The notes under the pieces were generated by a model. That model saw nothing but the letters and a program-made list of their open reading frames with translations. It searched no databases and was not told where the DNA came from. From Clostridia bacterium (GTDB taxonomy: Bacteria; Aerophobota; Aerophobia; Aerophobales; AE-B3A), in the NCBI GenBank assembly GCA_009618505.1, contig WJOQ01000008.1, forward strand, positions 1 through 8,572: 8,572 nt of DNA, read 5' to 3'. Every line of letters starts with the position of its first letter. The stretch's first letter is position 1. Position numbers and translations under genes: made by a program. Shown here one piece after another: positions 5,672 through 8,572 of the stretch.

Positions 5672-6730
5672 ATGGACGGAAGTAAAGCTACTAAGATGGA
5701 GGGATTGAAGCGTATCACTGGAATGGATATCATACAGTTGATTTTACGCGGGCGAGTGTTCGTAGCCCTGATTATAGTTATTGCAGTGTTTTCAATAGTC
5801 TCACCAGGATTCCTGAGCGTAGCGAATATCGTTATCATGTCGAAACATGTATCACTCTTTGCAATATTGGGTATCGGTATGACATTTGTAATATTGTCTG
5901 CTGGCATCGACCTCTCCGTAGGCTCGATTGTTGGTCTGTCTGCAATGGTTGCTGGCGGCTTGATTAACGAGGGCATCCGGTTGCCCCAGTTTGGAGTGAT
6001 TATATATCCAAATACCTGGATGGTTGTTATTATTACACTGCTTGTAGGAATAGTAATGGGCGCCATCAATGGTTTGGTGATTAGTCGTCTCAAGGTAACT
6101 CCTTTCATCGCAACTCTCGGGATGTTATACGTAGCACGCGGTCTTGCCGGATTGCGTAACAAAGGCTACACCTTTTCTAACTTAATTGGTGAGCCTGAAT
6201 TTGGTAACACAGGTTTCGGGCGATTGGGCGCGGGTGACTTTTTAGGTATTAACTACGCCATCTGGATTATGTTGGTCCTTGCTTTGGTGGCTTATTTTGT
6301 CACGACGCGACTACCTTTTGGCCGCCATGTGTATGCGATTGGTGGCAATAGACGTGCCGCTGAACTCTCAGGTGTGCGTACCAACCGAACTGAAACCATT
6401 GTCTATATGATTAGCGGTTTCTGCGCGGCTACGGTGGGGCTGATTATCGCCTCGCAATTGGTAGCTGCTCATCCGGCAACTGGTACAGCCTTTGAATTGA
6501 CCGCCATTGCCACAGTTGTTCTAGGAGGAACTTCCCTAATGGGTGGCCGTGGCAGCATCGGCGGTACAATAGTTGGCGCCTTTGTCATAGGAGTACTGAG
6601 CGATGGGTTGGTCATATTAGGCTTTTCCTCATTCTTACAAAATGTGATAAAAGGCGCAGTGATTGTAACAGCAGTGGTCATTGACCAAGTACAGGCACGT
6701 ATGCAGGAGCGTATTGCATTGCAGCGGTAA
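5672..6730 (+). CDS. rbsC: Sugar ABC transporter permease, RbsC-like
   Basis: The 352-residue integral membrane protein belongs to the BPD_transp_2 (RbsC/XylH/AraH) family and forms, probably as a dimer, the channel for the sugar. Family signatures are AGIDLSVGSIVGLSA (77-91), the cytoplasmic coupling loop FGRHVYAIGGNRRAAELSG (216-234) and the C-terminal block ELTAIATVVLGGTSLMGGRG (275-294). By hydrophobicity I see about eight to ten membrane segments, roughly 29-50, 60-78, 82-97, 116-138, 143-160, 194-212, 243-265, 275-291, 296-316 and 322-338. The length is slightly above that of E. coli RbsC (about 321), because of a longer N-terminal tail and an insert near 100-112. AGGAG lies 11 nt before the ATG, a rather long spacing, and overlaps the ATPase stop codon. 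Specificity cannot be read from the permease itself; ribose is inferred from its neighbours. Confidence 0.93.
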   Translation: MDGSKATKMEGLKRITGMDIIQLILRGRVFVALIIVIAVFSIVSPGFLSVANIVIMSKHVSLFAILGIGMTFVILSAGIDLSVGSIVGLSAMVAGGLINEGIRLPQFGVIIYPNTWMVVIITLLVGIVMGAINGLVISRLKVTPFIATLGMLYVARGLAGLRNKGYTFSNLIGEPEFGNTGFGRLGAGDFLGINYAIWIMLVLALVAYFVTTRLPFGRHVYAIGGNRRAAELSGVRTNRTETIVYMISGFCAATVGLIIASQLVAAHPATGTAFELTAIATVVLGGTSLMGGRGSIGGTIVGAFVIGVLSDGLVILGFSSFLQNVIKGAVIVTAVVIDQVQARMQERIALQR

Positions 6731-6750
6731 GAGTTAAAGTAGGTAAGAAA

Positions 6751-7671
6751 ATGAAAATAATTGTTTTTGGAAGTATCAACATAGATTTTATTGCAAGAAC
6801 ATCACGTTTACCTGTACCCGGTGAAACAATTATCGGGTATGATTTCCAGAACTTACCCGGTGGAAAGGGTGCTAATCAAGCAGTCGCATGTGCCAGATTA
6901 GGGGCTGAAACAATGATGATAGGTTGTGTTGGGAGTGATATATTTGGTGACAATATAATTACTGAACTAAAAAATTCAAAAGTGGATGTTTCACTGATAT
7001 CCAGAAATAATAGAGTTTCCACCGGAGTTGCTTTAATTACTGTAAATGAGACTGGAGAAAACAATATAATTATAATTCCGGGTGCAAATGGAGAAGTTGG
7101 CAAAAATGAATTAATGATTTTAGAGAGTACTTTAGAAAAAGTAGATATTCTTCTACTTCAATTAGAGATTCCAATAGATATTGTTCTACAAGCAGCTATT
7201 TTAGGAAAAGAAAAAAAGGTAACAGTAATACTTGATCCTGCACCAGCCCAAAAATTTCCGGAAGAACTTTTTAGATTAGTGGATGTTTTCACACCGAACG
7301 AAATAGAAACTGCTTCATTAGTAGGATTCAATATTGATAGCTGGGATAAGGCCAGTAAAGCTGCTCATATATTTTTACAAAAAGGTGTTAGACAATCTGT
7401 AATAAAAATGGGAAATAAAGGAACTCTTCTTACAAACCAAAAGTTTGAACAAATCTATCCTTCAGTACCCGTAGAAGCAATTGATACAGTCGGTGCCGGG
7501 GATGCATTTAATGGTGCACTTGCTGTAGCTCTTAATGAAGGGAAAACAATAAATGAAGCAGTCCAGTGGGGCAATGCCGCAGGAGCTTTTGCAGTTACAA
7601 GAAAAGGAGCTCAAACAGCAATGCCTAGTCGAAGTGAATTAACGGTCATGTTAGGAAAATTAGAAAGGTGA
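6751..7671 (+). CDS. rbsK: Ribokinase (PfkB family)
   Basis: The 306-residue cytoplasmic kinase transfers phosphate from ATP to D-ribose to give ribose 5-phosphate. It is full length for the family (about 300-310). In order it shows the N-terminal strand GSINID (7-12), the substrate-binding GGKGANQA motif (37-44), a Glu in LQLEIP (E139), the NXXE magnesium motif N183-E186 (TPNEIE), and the PfkB signature DTVGAGDAFNGAL (245-257) with anion hole GAG and catalytic base D251. It lies 20 nt after the permease stop with only a modest ribosome-binding site (AGGT, 6 nt upstream). The gene is markedly more AT-rich than the transport genes before it, so the composition changes at this junction. A second, truncated ribokinase start lies behind the repressor. 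Other PfkB sugar kinases (for example for deoxyribose) are possible, but the RbsD partner favours ribose. Confidence 0.92.
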   Translation: MKIIVFGSINIDFIARTSRLPVPGETIIGYDFQNLPGGKGANQAVACARLGAETMMIGCVGSDIFGDNIITELKNSKVDVSLISRNNRVSTGVALITVNETGENNIIIIPGANGEVGKNELMILESTLEKVDILLLQLEIPIDIVLQAAILGKEKKVTVILDPAPAQKFPEELFRLVDVFTPNEIETASLVGFNIDSWDKASKAAHIFLQKGVRQSVIKMGNKGTLLTNQKFEQIYPSVPVEAIDTVGAGDAFNGALAVALNEGKTINEAVQWGNAAGAFAVTRKGAQTAMPSRSELTVMLGKLER

Positions 7672-7678
7672 GAAAATT

Positions 7679-8572
7679 ATGTTTACAAAACCAGAAAAGG
7701 TAAGAGCAGCTGTAATGACAAAACCCGGTGTAATGGAAATTCGTACATACCCATATCCTAAAATTGATAGTGATACAGCCATAATAAAAATAGAAATGTG
7801 TGGTATCTGTGGAACGGATAAGCATATTTTTAAGGGTGATGCGACAAAGATTCGTGGAAAGTCTCTTTTTCCAATGCCAAATGGACATGAAATGATAGGT
7901 ACAATTGTTGAGATTGGAAAAGACGCTGCTAAGAATATGGAAGCTGATGGTAAGACATTAAAAATCGGAGACAGAGTAGCTGTAGCAGTTGAAATAAATT
8001 GCGGGAAATGCTGGTATTGCATAAATCAATATGATAATACAACTTGCGAAAACCAAGTTATGGCATATGGAATTCACCCGACAGCTGATGCACCGCCTCA
8101 TTTGCGGGGAGGATTTGCTGAGTATATGTATATATTTCCAAATTCAATACTTTTTAAGATTCCTGAAGATATGCCAACAGAGGTAGCAGTTTTTGTAGAA
8201 GAAATGGCAGTAGCCTATTCTTCATTAGCTAGAGCAACGCAACCTTATCCTGCAATAAAGGAAGGATTTGGTCCAGGTGACTCTGTTGCAGTTCTTGGAA
8301 ATGGTCCTCTAGGTATTTTACATGGAATAATGGCAAAAATTCAAGGGGTGGGAATGATGATAGCTACAGATTTAGCTGATAGACGACTAGAAATGGCGAA
8401 ATCGCTTTATGCCGACTTTACAATTAATGCTACAAGGATGTCCTCTAAAGAAAGGATACAAAAAGTCAAAGATTTAACAGGAGGTATAGGACCTGATTTA
8501 GTAATTGAAGCAGCAGGAGAGCCAGAGGTATTTATAGAAGCACTTGAGACAGTAAGGAAAGGTGGTACTGTA
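7679..8572 (+). CDS. Zinc-dependent medium-chain alcohol/polyol dehydrogenase (3' end beyond window)
   Basis: Only the first 298 codons are in the window; the frame is still open at the end, and complete family members have about 340-400 residues. The N-terminal GroES-like domain has catalytic zinc ligands C41 (MCGICGTD), H70 and E71 (NGHEM), with E174 at the position of the sorbitol-dehydrogenase Glu. C108, C111, C114 and C123 form the structural-zinc lobe, with one residue more than usual before the last Cys. A Rossmann fold follows, with GNGPLG (207-212) and D231 after the second strand, which suggests NAD rather than NADP. AAAGGTGAG 7 nt upstream supports ATG 7679, and the 7-nt gap to rbsK indicates co-transcription. 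The reaction is probably oxidation of a sugar alcohol or sugar, or the reverse. The substrate cannot be read from sequence; ribitol, another pentitol or ribose itself would fit the neighbours. Confidence 0.88.
   Translation, partial: MFTKPEKVRAAVMTKPGVMEIRTYPYPKIDSDTAIIKIEMCGICGTDKHIFKGDATKIRGKSLFPMPNGHEMIGTIVEIGKDAAKNMEADGKTLKIGDRVAVAVEINCGKCWYCINQYDNTTCENQVMAYGIHPTADAPPHLRGGFAEYMYIFPNSILFKIPEDMPTEVAVFVEEMAVAYSSLARATQPYPAIKEGFGPGDSVAVLGNGPLGILHGIMAKIQGVGMMIATDLADRRLEMAKSLYADFTINATRMSSKERIQKVKDLTGGIGPDLVIEAAGEPEVFIEALETVRKGGTV

Noticed and set aside
5611..6162. Antisense open frame of 183 codons
   Set aside because: It lies fully opposite the end of the ATPase gene and the start of the permease gene, whose motifs are intact, and is best explained as a shadow.
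1..8572. CRISPR arrays, tRNA or rRNA genes, insertion sequences or attachment sites
   Set aside because: Reading by eye showed no regularly spaced repeats, tRNA-like cloverleaf, transposase frame or terminal inverted repeats with target duplications.

Overview
The window holds one co-directional (+ strand) sugar-utilisation locus with the hallmarks of a D-ribose (rbs) operon. In order it carries a LacI-family repressor, a remnant of a ribokinase gene, a lipoprotein sugar-binding protein, D-ribose pyranase (RbsD), a membrane-anchored DUF2291-type protein, a double-domain sugar ABC ATPase (RbsA-like), a sugar permease (RbsC-like), an intact ribokinase (RbsK), and a zinc-dependent medium-chain dehydrogenase cut off by the window end. 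All genes are closely spaced and no convincing intrinsic terminator lies between them, so a single transcript starting near position 362 is plausible. A 12-bp CG-centred near-palindrome (369-380) just downstream of the promoter is a good candidate operator.

Layout. Positions 1-326 show no gene I can support. Positions 327-380 hold a promoter and operator. The repressor runs 406-1413. Positions 1415-1648 are a decayed stretch: the first 31 codons of a ribokinase, a stop, then an open frame with a perfect Shine-Dalgarno sequence but no ATG. The transport module (binding protein, RbsD, DUF2291, ATPase, permease) fills 1651-6730. A long hairpin separates the binding-protein gene from rbsD, and an AT-rich gap separates rbsD from the DUF2291 gene. 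The catabolic genes rbsK and the dehydrogenase follow from 6751.

How it works together (inference from families). The binding protein captures the pentose, the ATPase and permease import it, RbsD converts the pyranose form, RbsK makes ribose 5-phosphate, and the LacI-type protein senses the sugar. The binding protein keeps all nine ligand-contacting residues that I recall for E. coli RbsB, and the repressor's effector pocket carries the same set, which supports ribose or a very similar sugar. The dehydrogenase suggests that a polyol or a second sugar is also handled. DUF2291 has no known role.

Organism. Strong GGAGG-type ribosome-binding sites, low GC in the repressor, rbsK and dehydrogenase genes, and a lipid-anchored binding protein with an acidic tether suggest an AT-rich anaerobic-type bacterium (Firmicutes, Atribacterota or a similar lineage). 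I cannot place it more closely. The transport genes are visibly richer in GC (one sampled line in the ATPase gene is about 52%, against about 22% in the repressor gene and about 30% in rbsK), which suggests a mosaic origin.
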